The translations under genes and the position numbers were made by a program. From JBBRBB01 sp963830175 (lineage in GTDB: Bacteria; Bacteroidota; Bacteroidia; Chitinophagales; Chitinophagaceae), in the NCBI GenBank assembly GCA_963830175.1, contig CAWHKV010000007.1, forward strand, positions 248,001 through 312,000: DNA of 64,000 nt. Reading direction: 5' to 3'. The stretch's first letter is position 1; each line of letters begins with the position of its first letter. Shown here in pieces: positions 36,257 to 45,295 of the stretch. Below the pieces are notes generated by a model. The model did no database searches. It was not told where the DNA came from and saw only the letters and a program-made list of their open reading frames with translations.

Positions 36257-37207
36257 ATGGAACCCTCAGTAAAAATTTTTTCTGGTACTGGTTCTAAAGA
36301 GCTGGCCGAAAAAATTGCAAAGCGATTTGGCGTTGGATTAGGAAAGGTGAATATTCAAAAATTCAGTGACGGGGAAATTCAACCCGTTTTTCTTGAAAGT
36401 ATAAGAGGTGATTATGTGTTTCTGGTGCAAAGCACTTTTGCACCCTCCGAAAACCTGATGGAACTTTTGCTGATGATCGATGCGGTAAAACGCGCAAGCG
36501 CTTATAAAATTATTGCTGTTGTTCCTTATTATGGTTTTGCCAGGCAAGACAGGAAAGATAAACCCCGTGTTGCTGTGGGGGCAAAACTTATTGCCACCCT
36601 TCTCGAAGCTGCAGGGGCTAACAGGGTAATAACTATGGATTTGCATGCTCCTCAAATACAGGCATTTTTTGATATTCCGGTTGATCATTTAGATAGCAGC
36701 GCCATTTTTATACCATACATTGAACGGTTAAAACTGGAAAACCTTACCTTTGCCGCCCCTGACGTGGGAAGTACCAATAGGGTACGGGAAATTGCCAGTT
36801 ATTTTAATGCTGATTTAGTAATCTGTGACAAGCACAGGAAAAGGGCAAACGAAATAACAAGCATGGTGGTAATAGGTGATGTGGTTGACAGGCATGTGAT
36901 TCTTATAGATGACATTTGCGATACCGGTGGAACACTAGCGAAGGCTGCAGGCCTGTTGAGGGAAAAAGGTGCTTTAAGTGTGAGAGCGCTATGCACACAC
37001 CCGGTTTTGAGTGGTAAAGCAGTAGAAAATATTGAGAATAGCATGTTAGAAGAATTGGTGGTTTGTGATACCATTCCTTTAGGAAAGCCATCAGATAAAA
37101 TTAAAGTTCTTTCTGTAGCCGATCTTTTTGCAATTGCAATTCGCAATGCATACGAGAATAAAAGCATTACCAGCCTGTTTATTCATTCCCAGTTAAGGGG
37201 AAAATAA
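36257..37207 (+). CDS. prs: Ribose-phosphate pyrophosphokinase
   Basis: PRPP synthase makes 5-phosphoribosyl-1-pyrophosphate for nucleotide, histidine and tryptophan synthesis. The 316-residue protein shows the N-terminal FSGTGSKELAEKIA, the flexible loop FARQDRKDKPR, the metal-binding DLHAPQIQAFFDIPVDH, and the PRPP-binding VILIDDICDTGGTL. It is followed after 128 bp by rplY, a common arrangement in Bacteroidota and other bacteria. Confidence 0.96.
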   Translation: MEPSVKIFSGTGSKELAEKIAKRFGVGLGKVNIQKFSDGEIQPVFLESIRGDYVFLVQSTFAPSENLMELLLMIDAVKRASAYKIIAVVPYYGFARQDRKDKPRVAVGAKLIATLLEAAGANRVITMDLHAPQIQAFFDIPVDHLDSSAIFIPYIERLKLENLTFAAPDVGSTNRVREIASYFNADLVICDKHRKRANEITSMVVIGDVVDRHVILIDDICDTGGTLAKAAGLLREKGALSVRALCTHPVLSGKAVENIENSMLEELVVCDTIPLGKPSDKIKVLSVADLFAIAIRNAYENKSITSLFIHSQLRGK

Positions 37208-37335
37208 ATTGTGTTATACCGTGTTAATATATAATATTAAATAACGTGTGCGACACAACAGTCGATGCCTTACTTTAATAGAATGCCGGTTACAAATAGT
37301 TATGTAAACTGTAAAAACAAACAATAAATAAAACA

Positions 37336-37989
37336 ATGAAAACAATTACAATCGAAGGACAACTGAGGACCGAAACGGGCAAAAAAGCCACCCGCCAGCT
37401 TCGCTCTCAGGATATGGTGCCTGGTGTAATTTACGGGGGTGCGCAGGAGGTGAATTTTTTCGCTCCGGCCAAGGCATTTAAACCTCTTGTATACACCAGC
37501 GAATTTCAATTGGCTGAAGTAAAGGTTGACGGTAACAGCTACCGTTGCATTCTAAAAGACCTGCAATTTGATAAAGTTAGCGATGCGCTAAACCATATAG
37601 ATTTGCTTGAGCTTGTAGAAAACAAAAAGATCATTGCCAATCTTCCTTTAAAGTTCGTTGGAGCTTCCATCGGAGTAAAGGCAGGTGGTAAACTTGTTAC
37701 TAAAATGAAATCTTTAAAGGTGAAGACGTATCCGAAACACCTGAAAGAAACCATTGAAGTAGACATTACCGATCTAGAATTAAACGGAAACATTCGGGTT
37801 GAAGATGTACCTACAGATGATATGGAGGTTCTGAACTCTCCCAGAATTCCGGTTGCCTCTGTTGTGTTAACACGCCAGTTGAAACAGGAAGAAGCAGCAG
37901 GTGGTGCTGCAGGTGGAGTTAAGGCTGCTGCCCCGGCTAAAGCTGCGGCACCGGCTAAAGCGCCTGCAAAGGAAGAAAAGAAAAAATAA
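37336..37989 (+). CDS. rplY: 50S ribosomal protein L25 (CTC form)
   Basis: This 217-residue protein binds 5S rRNA through the N-terminal L25 domain (RTETGKKATRQLRSQDMVPGVIYGG, then LKDLQFDKVSDALNHIDLLEL) and has the CTC C-terminal extension found in many bacteria (LPLKFVGASIGVKAGGKL). The last 30 residues are an Ala/Lys/Pro-rich tail. The order prs-rplY-pth is a classic linkage. A terminator lies at 38008. Confidence 0.96.
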   Translation: MKTITIEGQLRTETGKKATRQLRSQDMVPGVIYGGAQEVNFFAPAKAFKPLVYTSEFQLAEVKVDGNSYRCILKDLQFDKVSDALNHIDLLELVENKKIIANLPLKFVGASIGVKAGGKLVTKMKSLKVKTYPKHLKETIEVDITDLELNGNIRVEDVPTDDMEVLNSPRIPVASVVLTRQLKQEEAAGGAAGGVKAAAPAKAAAPAKAPAKEEKKK

Positions 37990-38007
37990 GTCTTATTTAT
38001 ATAATGC

Positions 38008-38031
38008 AAAGCCCCGTAATTGCGGGGCTTT
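38008..38031 (+). terminator. Terminator after rplY
   Basis: AAAGCCCCG and CGGGGCTTT pair over 9 bp around a TAATTG loop, followed by T-rich sequence. It ends 58 bp before pth, which therefore probably has its own promoter or depends on readthrough. Confidence 0.82.
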
Positions 38032-38088
38032 CTTATTTATATAATTTCATACAAAATATTAATATCTTTTTCTATAAACCAGAATGTA

Positions 38089-38664
38089 ATGAAAAGGTTT
38101 TTAATTACCGGGTTAGGAAATATCGGTGCTGAATATGCACATACCAGGCACAATGCGGGCTTCGATGTAGTAACAGCCTTTGTATTAAAACATGGCGGAG
38201 CTTTTACCGTTGGACGTTTGGCAGAAATAGCGGAGGTCAAGGTTAAAGGAAAAACTTTCATTTGCATTAAACCAACTACATATATGAATGAAAGCGGTAA
38301 AGCATTTAAATATTGGATGACGAAAGAAACCATAGATCTAGAAAATACCTTAACCATAGTTGACGACCTCTCAATTTCATTAAACAGAATAAGAATCAGA
38401 CCCGGGGGCAGCGATGGCGGGCATAATGGACTAAGAAGTATTCATGCCGCAATAGAAACGACCGATTATCCCAAACTCAGGTTTGGAATTGGCAATAATT
38501 ATCCGCGCGGCATGCAATCTGAATATGTACTGGGAAAATGGAATCTGGAAGAAAGACCAATTGTATTAAGAAAAATTCATTCCTGTGTTGAGATTATTGA
38601 AGCATTCGGGAATTTTGGTATTGAACGTACAATGAACCTTTTTAATACTAAAACCTATACCTGA
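38089..38664 (+). CDS. pth: Peptidyl-tRNA hydrolase
   Basis: Pth recycles tRNA from peptidyl-tRNAs that drop off the ribosome. The 191-residue protein starts MKRFLITGLGNIGAEYAHTRHNAGF, which contains the catalytic histidine and substrate residues. It continues with KPTTYMNESGKA, VDDLSISLNRIRIRPGGSDGGHNGLRSI and FGIGNNYP, all family motifs. The open frame starts 23 codons earlier, inside the terminator, so the Met at 38089 is right. Confidence 0.95.
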   Translation: MKRFLITGLGNIGAEYAHTRHNAGFDVVTAFVLKHGGAFTVGRLAEIAEVKVKGKTFICIKPTTYMNESGKAFKYWMTKETIDLENTLTIVDDLSISLNRIRIRPGGSDGGHNGLRSIHAAIETTDYPKLRFGIGNNYPRGMQSEYVLGKWNLEERPIVLRKIHSCVEIIEAFGNFGIERTMNLFNTKTYT

Positions 38665-38709
38665 CTTCATTGATTAATATCATAGAATTATTTTGCTAAA
38701 AAATTAAGT

Positions 38710-38717
38710 TATATTTG
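38710..38717 (+). promoter_or_regulatory. -7-like promoter box
   Basis: TATATTTG matches TAnnTTTG; a TTTTG lies 14 bp upstream, slightly too close for an ideal -33. It stands 52 bp before the fumarylacetoacetase-like gene. Confidence 0.4.
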
Positions 38718-38769
38718 TTAATGTTGGTTTAACACTTATTAACCAAAAATTAAGTACCAAATTGCATCT

Positions 38770-39381
38770 ATGAAAATATTCTGTGTCGGAAGGAATTATG
38801 TATTACATGCAAAGGAATTAAATAATGCCGTACCGGAGGAACCTGTGATTTTCCTAAAGCCTAAAAGCGCCCTTTTACAAAATTCCGTTCCTTTTTATTA
38901 TCCCAGCTTCTCAAACGAACTTCACTACGAGGCCGAATTGGTTTTAAAAATTTCTAAAAACGGCAAGTATATTACAGAAAACCAGGCCAATAAATATTAT
39001 AATGCAATTACAGTTGGAATCGATTTTACGGCAAGGGATGTACAAAATGAACTCAAAAAGAATGGTTTACCCTGGGAAAAAGCCAAGGCTTGGGATAATT
39101 CTGCCTTAACCGGCACCTGGACTCCTATAACCCCCCAAATGCTATCAAAACCCATCAATTTTTCCATGCAATTAAATGGAGAGACCGTACAAAAAGGCAA
39201 TAGCAGTGAAATGCTTTTTTCTTTCGATAAAGTAATCTCCAATATCAGCCAGTACTTTGCTTTAAATATTGGAGACCTCATTTTTACAGGAACTCCGGCA
39301 GGGGTTGGCGAATGTGTGGTTGGGGATATTCTAACAGGCTTTTTAGAAGATGTTGAAGTGTTTAAACTACCTATTAAATAG
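38770..39381 (+). CDS. Fumarylacetoacetate hydrolase family protein
   Basis: This 203-residue protein is the short, single-domain FAH type. It has the YEAELVLKIS metal-binding glutamates, the GIDFTARDVQ and KAKAWDNSALTGTW region with the binding lysine and aspartate, and the GDLIFTGTPAGVGE end. Family members act on acylpyruvates, oxaloacetate or 2-hydroxy-hepta-diene-dioates. The bacterial short form is often an acylpyruvase or oxaloacetate tautomerase. It is 37 bp upstream of the fused E1 dehydrogenase, so co-expression is likely. Confidence 0.88.
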   Translation: MKIFCVGRNYVLHAKELNNAVPEEPVIFLKPKSALLQNSVPFYYPSFSNELHYEAELVLKISKNGKYITENQANKYYNAITVGIDFTARDVQNELKKNGLPWEKAKAWDNSALTGTWTPITPQMLSKPINFSMQLNGETVQKGNSSEMLFSFDKVISNISQYFALNIGDLIFTGTPAGVGECVVGDILTGFLEDVEVFKLPIK

Positions 39382-39418
39382 TCGTAAGTTTTTACCCTTT
39401 GTTACAGATATTTGCGCC

Positions 39419-41485
39419 ATGCTTGACCAAAACATTGCAACGCGTGCGTTTGATTTAATGACCACCGCCCGTTGCATGGGGGATATATATGAAAATAACC
39501 GTACCATTTGCCGGTATGTCCATTCTACCTCAAGGGGTCATGAAGCCATTCAAATTGCAACAGGAATGCACTTATTGCCCTGTGATTTTGTTTCTCCATA
39601 TTACCGGGATGATAGCATTCTGCTTTCAATAGGTTTCACTCCATACCAATTAATGCTTCAGTTGCTGGCAAAGAAAGAAGATCCTTTTTCGGGTGGGCGC
39701 TCCTATTACTGCCATCCGGGAAGCAAAGAACAAGGCAAACCCACCATCATTCATCAAAGCAGTGCAACGGGCATGCAGGCAATTCCTTCTACAGGCATTG
39801 CACAAGGATTACAATACCTGGAGCAGGTACTCCCTGAAAAATTAATTTGTGGAAAAGAAGGTGCGAAACCAATAGTTGTTTGCAGCTTTGGCGATGGCAG
39901 TATAACAGAAGGAGAAGTGAGTGAGGCATTTCAGTTCGCCGTGCTAAAACAGTTACCCTTAGTATATCTGGTACAGGACAATCAATGGGGAATTAGTGTA
40001 ACAGCTGGGGAGGCACGGGCAATGAATGCTGTAGAATATGCAAAAGGTTTTAAAGGGTTGCACGTATTACAAACAGATGGCAGCGATTTTAATGATAGCT
40101 ATAACACAATGCAGGCCGCAATTGATTATGCACGCAACCAGCGAAAACCCGTTTTAGTACATGCTACTGTGCCATTGCTTGGGCATCATACCAGTGGTGT
40201 AAGAAAGGAATTTTACAGAAGCAAAGAAGACCTTGATAAACATGCCGCAAATGATCCATATCCGAAATTGGAAAATTATTTATTAAATAATGGCTTCTCA
40301 CAGGTTCAATTAAATCAACAAAAACAAACCATATTAGAGAAAGTTACTGAAGAATTTAACAGGGCTGTAAATGCGGAGGAACCTTCTGCGGAAAATGTTT
40401 CTGATTTTGTTTTTAAGGATACACCCGTAACAGAAGAAGTTGGTGAAAGAAACCCTACGGGGGGAGAAAAAGTGATTATGGTGGATGCTGCACTTCATGC
40501 CATTGAAGAATTAATGCATAAACATCCTGAATGTATTTTGTTTGGACAGGATGTGGGAAAAAGGTTGGGCGGTGTTTTTCGCGAGGCTGCAACCTTGGGC
40601 GAAAAATTCGGCGACCACAGGGTGTTTAATACAGCTATTCAGGAAGCTTATATAATTGGTTCTACAGCCGGGTTATCTGCAACCGGAATAAAACCCATTG
40701 TTGAAGTTCAGTTTGGCGACTACATTTATCCCGGATTAAACCAGTTGATGAGTGAGATCGCCAAATCCTGTTACCTTACCTGCGGAAAGTTTTCAGTGGG
40801 TATGATATTACGGGTTCCGGTGGGCGCATATGGAGGTGGCGGACCGTATCATAGTGGATGTGTTGAAACTACCCTTCTTTCTATAAAGGGCATAAAGATT
40901 TGTTACCCTGCAAATGCAGCTGACATGAAAGGGTTAATGAAAGCTGCTTTTTATGATCCCAACCCTGTTATAATGCTCGAGCATAAAGGTTTATATTGGA
41001 GCAAGGTGCCAGGCACCGAAGATGCAAAAACTGTTGAGCCGGCAGAAGATTACATTCTACCGCTTGGCCAAGCAAACACCGTTTTGCACGCTGAAGAAAA
41101 CCGAATTGAATCGGGAGAAAGTCTAGTTATTATAACGTATGGAATGGGTGTTTACTGGGCTAAAAATGCTTCAAAAAAGTTTAAGGGGCAGATTGAGATC
41201 GTAGATTTACGCACCTTATTCCCTTTAGATGAAGAAACCATTTTTAGAAGTGTTAAACGCCATGGCAAATGTTTGGTTGTAACAGAAGAACAGCAAACAA
41301 ATTCATTTGCCGAAGCACTTGCCCACCGAATAACCCATCATTGCTTTGAATTTTTGGATGGCCGGGTAGAAGTAATTGGCTCCTTAGACCTACCTGCAGT
41401 TCCTATACATATTCAACTGGAGGCAGCCATGCTTCCCAATGCAGAGAAAGTAGCTGAAAGAATAGGGCAAATGCTTAAATACTAA
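39419..41485 (+). CDS. Fused E1 alpha-beta 2-oxo-acid dehydrogenase, second type
   Basis: This 688-residue protein joins the E1 alpha part (about 1-330) and E1 beta part (about 350-688). The TPP motif opens GDGSITEGEVSEAF and closes VQDNQWGIS, so unlike the 14243 gene it has the usual G-D-G to D-N pattern. LLGHHTSGVRK is the alpha-loop equivalent, and GQDVGKRLGGVFREA, EVQFGDYIYPG and YHSGCVETTLLSIKG belong to beta. The Met at 39419 is chosen; the frame extends 23 codons upstream into the previous gene. Substrate is likely a branched-chain or other 2-oxo acid. No E2 or E3 is in the window. Confidence 0.87.
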   Translation: MLDQNIATRAFDLMTTARCMGDIYENNRTICRYVHSTSRGHEAIQIATGMHLLPCDFVSPYYRDDSILLSIGFTPYQLMLQLLAKKEDPFSGGRSYYCHPGSKEQGKPTIIHQSSATGMQAIPSTGIAQGLQYLEQVLPEKLICGKEGAKPIVVCSFGDGSITEGEVSEAFQFAVLKQLPLVYLVQDNQWGISVTAGEARAMNAVEYAKGFKGLHVLQTDGSDFNDSYNTMQAAIDYARNQRKPVLVHATVPLLGHHTSGVRKEFYRSKEDLDKHAANDPYPKLENYLLNNGFSQVQLNQQKQTILEKVTEEFNRAVNAEEPSAENVSDFVFKDTPVTEEVGERNPTGGEKVIMVDAALHAIEELMHKHPECILFGQDVGKRLGGVFREAATLGEKFGDHRVFNTAIQEAYIIGSTAGLSATGIKPIVEVQFGDYIYPGLNQLMSEIAKSCYLTCGKFSVGMILRVPVGAYGGGGPYHSGCVETTLLSIKGIKICYPANAADMKGLMKAAFYDPNPVIMLEHKGLYWSKVPGTEDAKTVEPAEDYILPLGQANTVLHAEENRIESGESLVIITYGMGVYWAKNASKKFKGQIEIVDLRTLFPLDEETIFRSVKRHGKCLVVTEEQQTNSFAEALAHRITHHCFEFLDGRVEVIGSLDLPAVPIHIQLEAAMLPNAEKVAERIGQMLKY

Positions 41486-41736
41486 AGTTTCTCTAGCAGC
41501 ATTATTTCAAGGCATGTTATTATTGGTACATTGTTTTCTGTTATTAATTGCGGAAATTTGAAGAATCTTGCTGGTTTCAGCCGATCACAACTTCCCTATC
41601 GGATGATAATGTGTCGGTAAAAGACATTTCTTTAGCATTTTCTATTTGAAACGCGCAATTATAACCTGTACACACCATGAAAACTAGCCATTCAATCAAT
41701 TCATACTATATCTTTAGTCCTCCAATATCTTCTTAT

Positions 41737-42765
41737 ATGAAAAACTATACCCTCCTCGGCGTGTTTTTTATGCTTTTCTGTCTGCCTAAGAGTTGGTCGC
41801 AGGATGCGCATTTTTCTCAATTTTTCGAGGCGCCGTTATTACGTAATCCATCTTTGGCCGGTTTATTTGCAGGTGATATAAGATTTCAGGCTGTTTACCG
41901 CAACCAATGGGGCAGCGTTACTGTGCCTTACCAAACCACTTCGCTGAATTTTGAATATAAGCAGCCGATAGGTGGAAGTCATGATTTTATTACCACCGGT
42001 GTTCAGGTTTTGCATGATAAAGCAGGCACTACCAATTTTACGACAACGAATGTTTTGCCCGCTATTAACTACCACAAATCTTTAAATGGTTCAAAAAGTA
42101 AATACCTTTCTTTAGGTATGATGGGTGGTTATGTGCAACGCAAAATAGACCGGTCGAAAATAACTACCAACAACCAGTTTGACGGTGGGGGTTATAATCC
42201 ATCTTTAGCTGACGGAGAAACATTAACGCAATTCAGTTATCATTACTGGGACGGAAGTGTCGGTGTCTCTTACAATTCATCCATTGCAGGAAATGAACAG
42301 GCAAATTATTTTCTAGGTATTGCTTATCATCACTTTAACAGGCCGGTTAATTCATTTTATGAAAATCCACCTGTTGAGCTTAACCCGAAATGGGTTGCAT
42401 CCGGTGGGGTACGTTTTCCTTTAAACGAAGTATCTTATTTTACTATGCAGGGCGACTATAGCCTGCAGGGCGATTATAATGAAATAATAGGTGGTGCTAC
42501 TTTTTCCAGGAAATTTGGTGGTGAATATGGCGACCAAAATTACACACTTCACCTCGGGGGATATATGCGTTGGAAAGATGCTTTTATACCTGTTCTAAAG
42601 TTAGATTATAATCCTTTTTCTGTAAGCTTTAGTTATGATGTAAATACATCAGAATTAAAATCTGCAAGCCAGGGTCGCGGCGGACTTGAAGTTGCCGTTA
42701 CCTATGCCGGTTTTTTAGACAGGGATAATTCCACCCGTGATGCTGTTCTTTGCCCGGTATTTTAA
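41737..42765 (+). CDS. PorP/SprF family type IX secretion membrane protein
   Basis: This 342-residue protein has a signal peptide (ending KSWSQ), then the family opening DAHFSQFFEAPLLRNPSLAGLF and FQAVYRNQWGSVT. A predicted outer-membrane beta-barrel with alternating strands runs to the end. PorP/SprF proteins anchor or support export of type IX substrates, often each paired with a specific cargo. The Met at 41737 starts the signal peptide, and the upstream 20 codons of the open frame are excluded. It is followed after 76 bp by a free-standing sorting-domain protein. Confidence 0.9.
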   Translation: MKNYTLLGVFFMLFCLPKSWSQDAHFSQFFEAPLLRNPSLAGLFAGDIRFQAVYRNQWGSVTVPYQTTSLNFEYKQPIGGSHDFITTGVQVLHDKAGTTNFTTTNVLPAINYHKSLNGSKSKYLSLGMMGGYVQRKIDRSKITTNNQFDGGGYNPSLADGETLTQFSYHYWDGSVGVSYNSSIAGNEQANYFLGIAYHHFNRPVNSFYENPPVELNPKWVASGGVRFPLNEVSYFTMQGDYSLQGDYNEIIGGATFSRKFGGEYGDQNYTLHLGGYMRWKDAFIPVLKLDYNPFSVSFSYDVNTSELKSASQGRGGLEVAVTYAGFLDRDNSTRDAVLCPVF

Positions 42766-42841
42766 TTTTGTTAAATCTCTACTTTAACCATTCTCACTAT
42801 AATCCAATATCATTATTTAAAAAACTTTTAATAATTTTACT

Positions 42842-43225
42842 ATGACGATGATTAAATCTTTACCTAATTACAACTTACGGGCATTAAAACTTTTAGTGCT
42901 AACCGTTTGCTTTGTGTTAAGCGGTCTGGTACATGCTGATAGTGGGGATAGATCATTAATTGAAAAGCAGGCTAAAGTGGTTAAGTGTTATCCTAACCCT
43001 GCGATCTCCTTTGTAAATTTTGAATTTCCTACAAACGTTATTTCATCAAACAGTTCTATTCTTATATACAGTTTTTCTGGAAAGAAAATGTATGAAAGCA
43101 TTGTAAATAGTGGTAAAATAACAGTTACACTTAATAACGATTATTATCGTGGTGTATACGTTTATCAGCTGAGAGATAAAGCAGGAAAAATTATAGAGAC
43201 TGGAAAATTCCAGGTGGCTAAATAA
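42842..43225 (+). CDS. Free-standing T9SS type A sorting-domain protein
   Basis: This 127-residue protein consists of a signal peptide (about 1-32, ending VHADS) followed almost at once by a complete sorting domain: VVKCYPNPAISFVNFEF, SILIYSFSGKKMYES, YYRGVYVYQLRDKAGKIIETGKF. There is no separate cargo domain. It could be a small surface ligand or a fragment that lost its cargo. It lies directly downstream of PorP/SprF and is closed by a terminator. Confidence 0.78.
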   Translation: MTMIKSLPNYNLRALKLLVLTVCFVLSGLVHADSGDRSLIEKQAKVVKCYPNPAISFVNFEFPTNVISSNSSILIYSFSGKKMYESIVNSGKITVTLNNDYYRGVYVYQLRDKAGKIIETGKFQVAK

Positions 43226-43240
43226 AATATCTTGATTAAG

Positions 43241-43276
43241 AAAAAAGGAACACAATTAAATTGTGTTCCTTTTTTT
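43241..43276. terminator. Bidirectional terminator
   Basis: AAAAAAGGAACACAAT and ATTGTGTTCCTTTTTT pair over 16 bp around a very short loop, separating the sorting-domain gene from the convergent TPM gene. Confidence 0.9.
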
Positions 43277-43298
43277 ATGCATTTGTAACTGTTTATTA

Positions 43299-44084
43299 TT
43301 ACCATCCACCGCTGGCTCCACCTCCCCCACTGCTGCCACCTCCAAACCCACCGAATCCACCACCACCGCCTCCAAATCCTCCGCCACCAAATCCCCCACC
43401 CCCAAACCCACCGCCCCGGTTTCCGCCACCTAAAAATAATAAAGGCCAAAGGGCGCCTGCGCCACGCCTGCTATACATTCCACCCCGTTTACCGCCTTTG
43501 CCTCCTCCCCTTCCAAGAAATAATATGATAAATACTATTATCAGCAGAATAGTAAATATCGATCCGCCACCACCTTCATCGCCATTTTTTTGGCGCGGGT
43601 CTTTATATTCACCAGCTGCTGCTTTTCCAAGATTTTCAATTGCCTCCGCAAAACCACGGTAATAATTGCCTTCCCTAAAGTTTGGGGCAAGATTATTTTC
43701 AATTATACTCTTAGCAGTAATATCAGGTATAGCACCTTCCAATCCATAACCTACCTCTATTCTTATTTTACTTTCTGCTTTAGAAACTAAAATTAAAACA
43801 CCATTATTATTCTTACCGCCGCCAATACCCCAATCGCGAAATAATTTTAAAGAGTAATCTTCAATGGCATAATCCTCCAGTGTGGGAATGGTTACTATAC
43901 TAATTTGGTTTGAAGTGCTGTCGTCTAACGCAACTAACTGCGATTCGAGTATTTGCAATTGTTCCGCAGAAAGCAGGTGCGCAGCATCTACCACCAACCT
44001 TGGCGGATTAGGTTTTGGAAGCACATTTTGTGCTATAGATACCAGACTTGTAAAAAGAAAAACGACGGCAAGTAATTGCTTCAT
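43299..44084 (-). CDS. TPM-domain membrane protein with glycine-rich tail
   Basis: This 261-residue protein has a signal peptide (ending VSIAQ) and a TPM domain (about 30-150, with VVDAAHLLSA, EDYSLKLFRDWGIG, NNNGVLILVS, VGYGLEGAIPD). One membrane helix follows (about 170-190, IFTILLIIVFIILFLG), then a tail rich in Gly with phenylalanines (GGGFGGGG repeats). This is the YgcG-like architecture. TPM domains occur in envelope proteins and in plant thylakoid repair factors. It is the last gene of a lemA-TPM-TPM operon. The Pro-rich frame seen on the other strand is its mirror image. Confidence 0.87.
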   Translation of the reverse strand: MKQLLAVVFLFTSLVSIAQNVLPKPNPPRLVVDAAHLLSAEQLQILESQLVALDDSTSNQISIVTIPTLEDYAIEDYSLKLFRDWGIGGGKNNNGVLILVSKAESKIRIEVGYGLEGAIPDITAKSIIENNLAPNFREGNYYRGFAEAIENLGKAAAGEYKDPRQKNGDEGGGGSIFTILLIIVFIILFLGRGGGKGGKRGGMYSRRGAGALWPLLFLGGGNRGGGFGGGGFGGGGFGGGGGGFGGFGGGSSGGGGASGGW

Positions 44085-44113
44085 TATTTAATTAAGGCAT
44101 CCAGAATGCCATT

Positions 44114-44575
44114 TTATCTGCCAAAGGCAATTTGATCTGGCAATTCGTTCTTATCGATCTTTTCATCATAAGGAAAGAAAGAACTTAATGCCTCACCAAT
44201 TTCATGTATCACCTGAATTATTCCTTTAGCATAATTATTTTTATTGAACTGCTGCAACATCATTCCTGCCTCTTTATGCCAAAATTCGGCACCGGCCTTT
44301 TCAAAAATGCCTTTATCTGCATAAATAGCCAGTTGCCTGTCTTGCATGGCTACATAAACCAACACAGCATTTCTTAACTGGGTTTCTTCCATCTTTAAAC
44401 CAGAAAATATTTCTTCTGCCCGATCTAACGGGTCAACAAACCTGCACTTGCTTTCTATATGCACCCTTATTTCGCCACTCGTACGCTTCTCGGCTAGTTG
44501 AATAGCTTCCACTATGGAGGCCTCTTCTTCATCAGAAAAAAACTTTACCTGTTTACGTTTAAAGATGGAGAACAT
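44114..44575 (-). CDS. TPM-domain protein, second copy
   Basis: This 153-residue protein is a TPM domain alone, with no signal peptide. It contains SDEEEASIVEAIQLAEKRTSGEIRVHI, MEETQLRNAVLVYVAMQDRQLAIYADKGI, and KNNYAKGIIQVIHEIGEAL. It lies between lemA (10 bp away) and the glycine-tailed TPM gene (29 bp away), all in one direction. In Bacteroidota this trio recurs, so the products probably act together at the membrane. Confidence 0.85.
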   Translation of the reverse strand: MFSIFKRKQVKFFSDEEEASIVEAIQLAEKRTSGEIRVHIESKCRFVDPLDRAEEIFSGLKMEETQLRNAVLVYVAMQDRQLAIYADKGIFEKAGAEFWHKEAGMMLQQFNKNNYAKGIIQVIHEIGEALSSFFPYDEKIDKNELPDQIAFGR

Positions 44576-44584
44576 TAATGGCTT

Positions 44585-45178
44585 TTACTTTATGTTGAAA
44601 TTAATATCAGGTGCTTTTTCGCTGCCGGCATCAGCTTTATAATATGCTTTTGCATCGAAGCCAAACATACCTGCAAATAGGTTGTTGGGGAATCGCTTAA
44701 CTTTTAAGTTATAATCCTGAACAGCAGTATTAAAATCGCGGCGTGCCGTATTTATGCGGTTTTCAGTGCCCTCAATTTGTGTTTGAAAGTCACGGAAAGC
44801 TGCAGTTGTTTTAAGATCTGGATAAGCTTCTGCCACTGCCATTAAACGTGCAAATGCACCCTGTAATTGACCCTGAGCCTGTTGATAGCGCTCTAATGAG
44901 GCCGGATCGCTAATATCAACATTAATGCTCGTTGCACGGGAACGCGCTTCTATTACTTCCCTAAGCGTTGATTTTTCAAAATTGGCAGAACCTTCTATAG
45001 TTTTAATTACGCTATTATACAAATCTGTTCTTCTCTGGTAATTTGTTTCTACATTACTCCAGGCGTTTTGTACTTGCTGATCGCTTGTAATAAGACCATT
45101 ATAACTGCTGCATCCGCACCCGCCTAATACCACCACCAAAGCGACAATAACAATTAATCCAAGATTTTTTGTTTTCAT
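44585..45178 (-). CDS. lemA: LemA family protein
   Basis: This 197-residue protein has an N-terminal lipoprotein-like or membrane segment (LIVIVALVVVLGGCGCSSYN) and the LemA three-helix domain with VQNAWSNVETNYQRR, REVIEARSRA, LKTTAAFRDFQTQIEGTENRI and ARRDFNTAVQDYN. The second cysteine in GGCGC could be lipidated. LemA proteins are envelope proteins of unclear function. It begins the operon with two TPM genes. Confidence 0.93.
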   Translation of the reverse strand: MKTKNLGLIVIVALVVVLGGCGCSSYNGLITSDQQVQNAWSNVETNYQRRTDLYNSVIKTIEGSANFEKSTLREVIEARSRATSINVDISDPASLERYQQAQGQLQGAFARLMAVAEAYPDLKTTAAFRDFQTQIEGTENRINTARRDFNTAVQDYNLKVKRFPNNLFAGMFGFDAKAYYKADAGSEKAPDINFNIK

Positions 45179-45295
45179 TTTTTAAGAAGTTTGGTGGCGA
45201 AAATACAATTTTAGTTTTAGTACTGGTTTCAATCTGGTGCATTTATCTTACTCTTTTAGCCAACAATTCTCATTCGTTTATCTTTATAGGAACTT

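Noticed and set aside
43261..43662. Proline-rich frame on the plus strand
   Set aside because: It is the mirror of the glycine-rich tail of the TPM protein (43299-44084), which has the signal peptide and domain that define the real gene.
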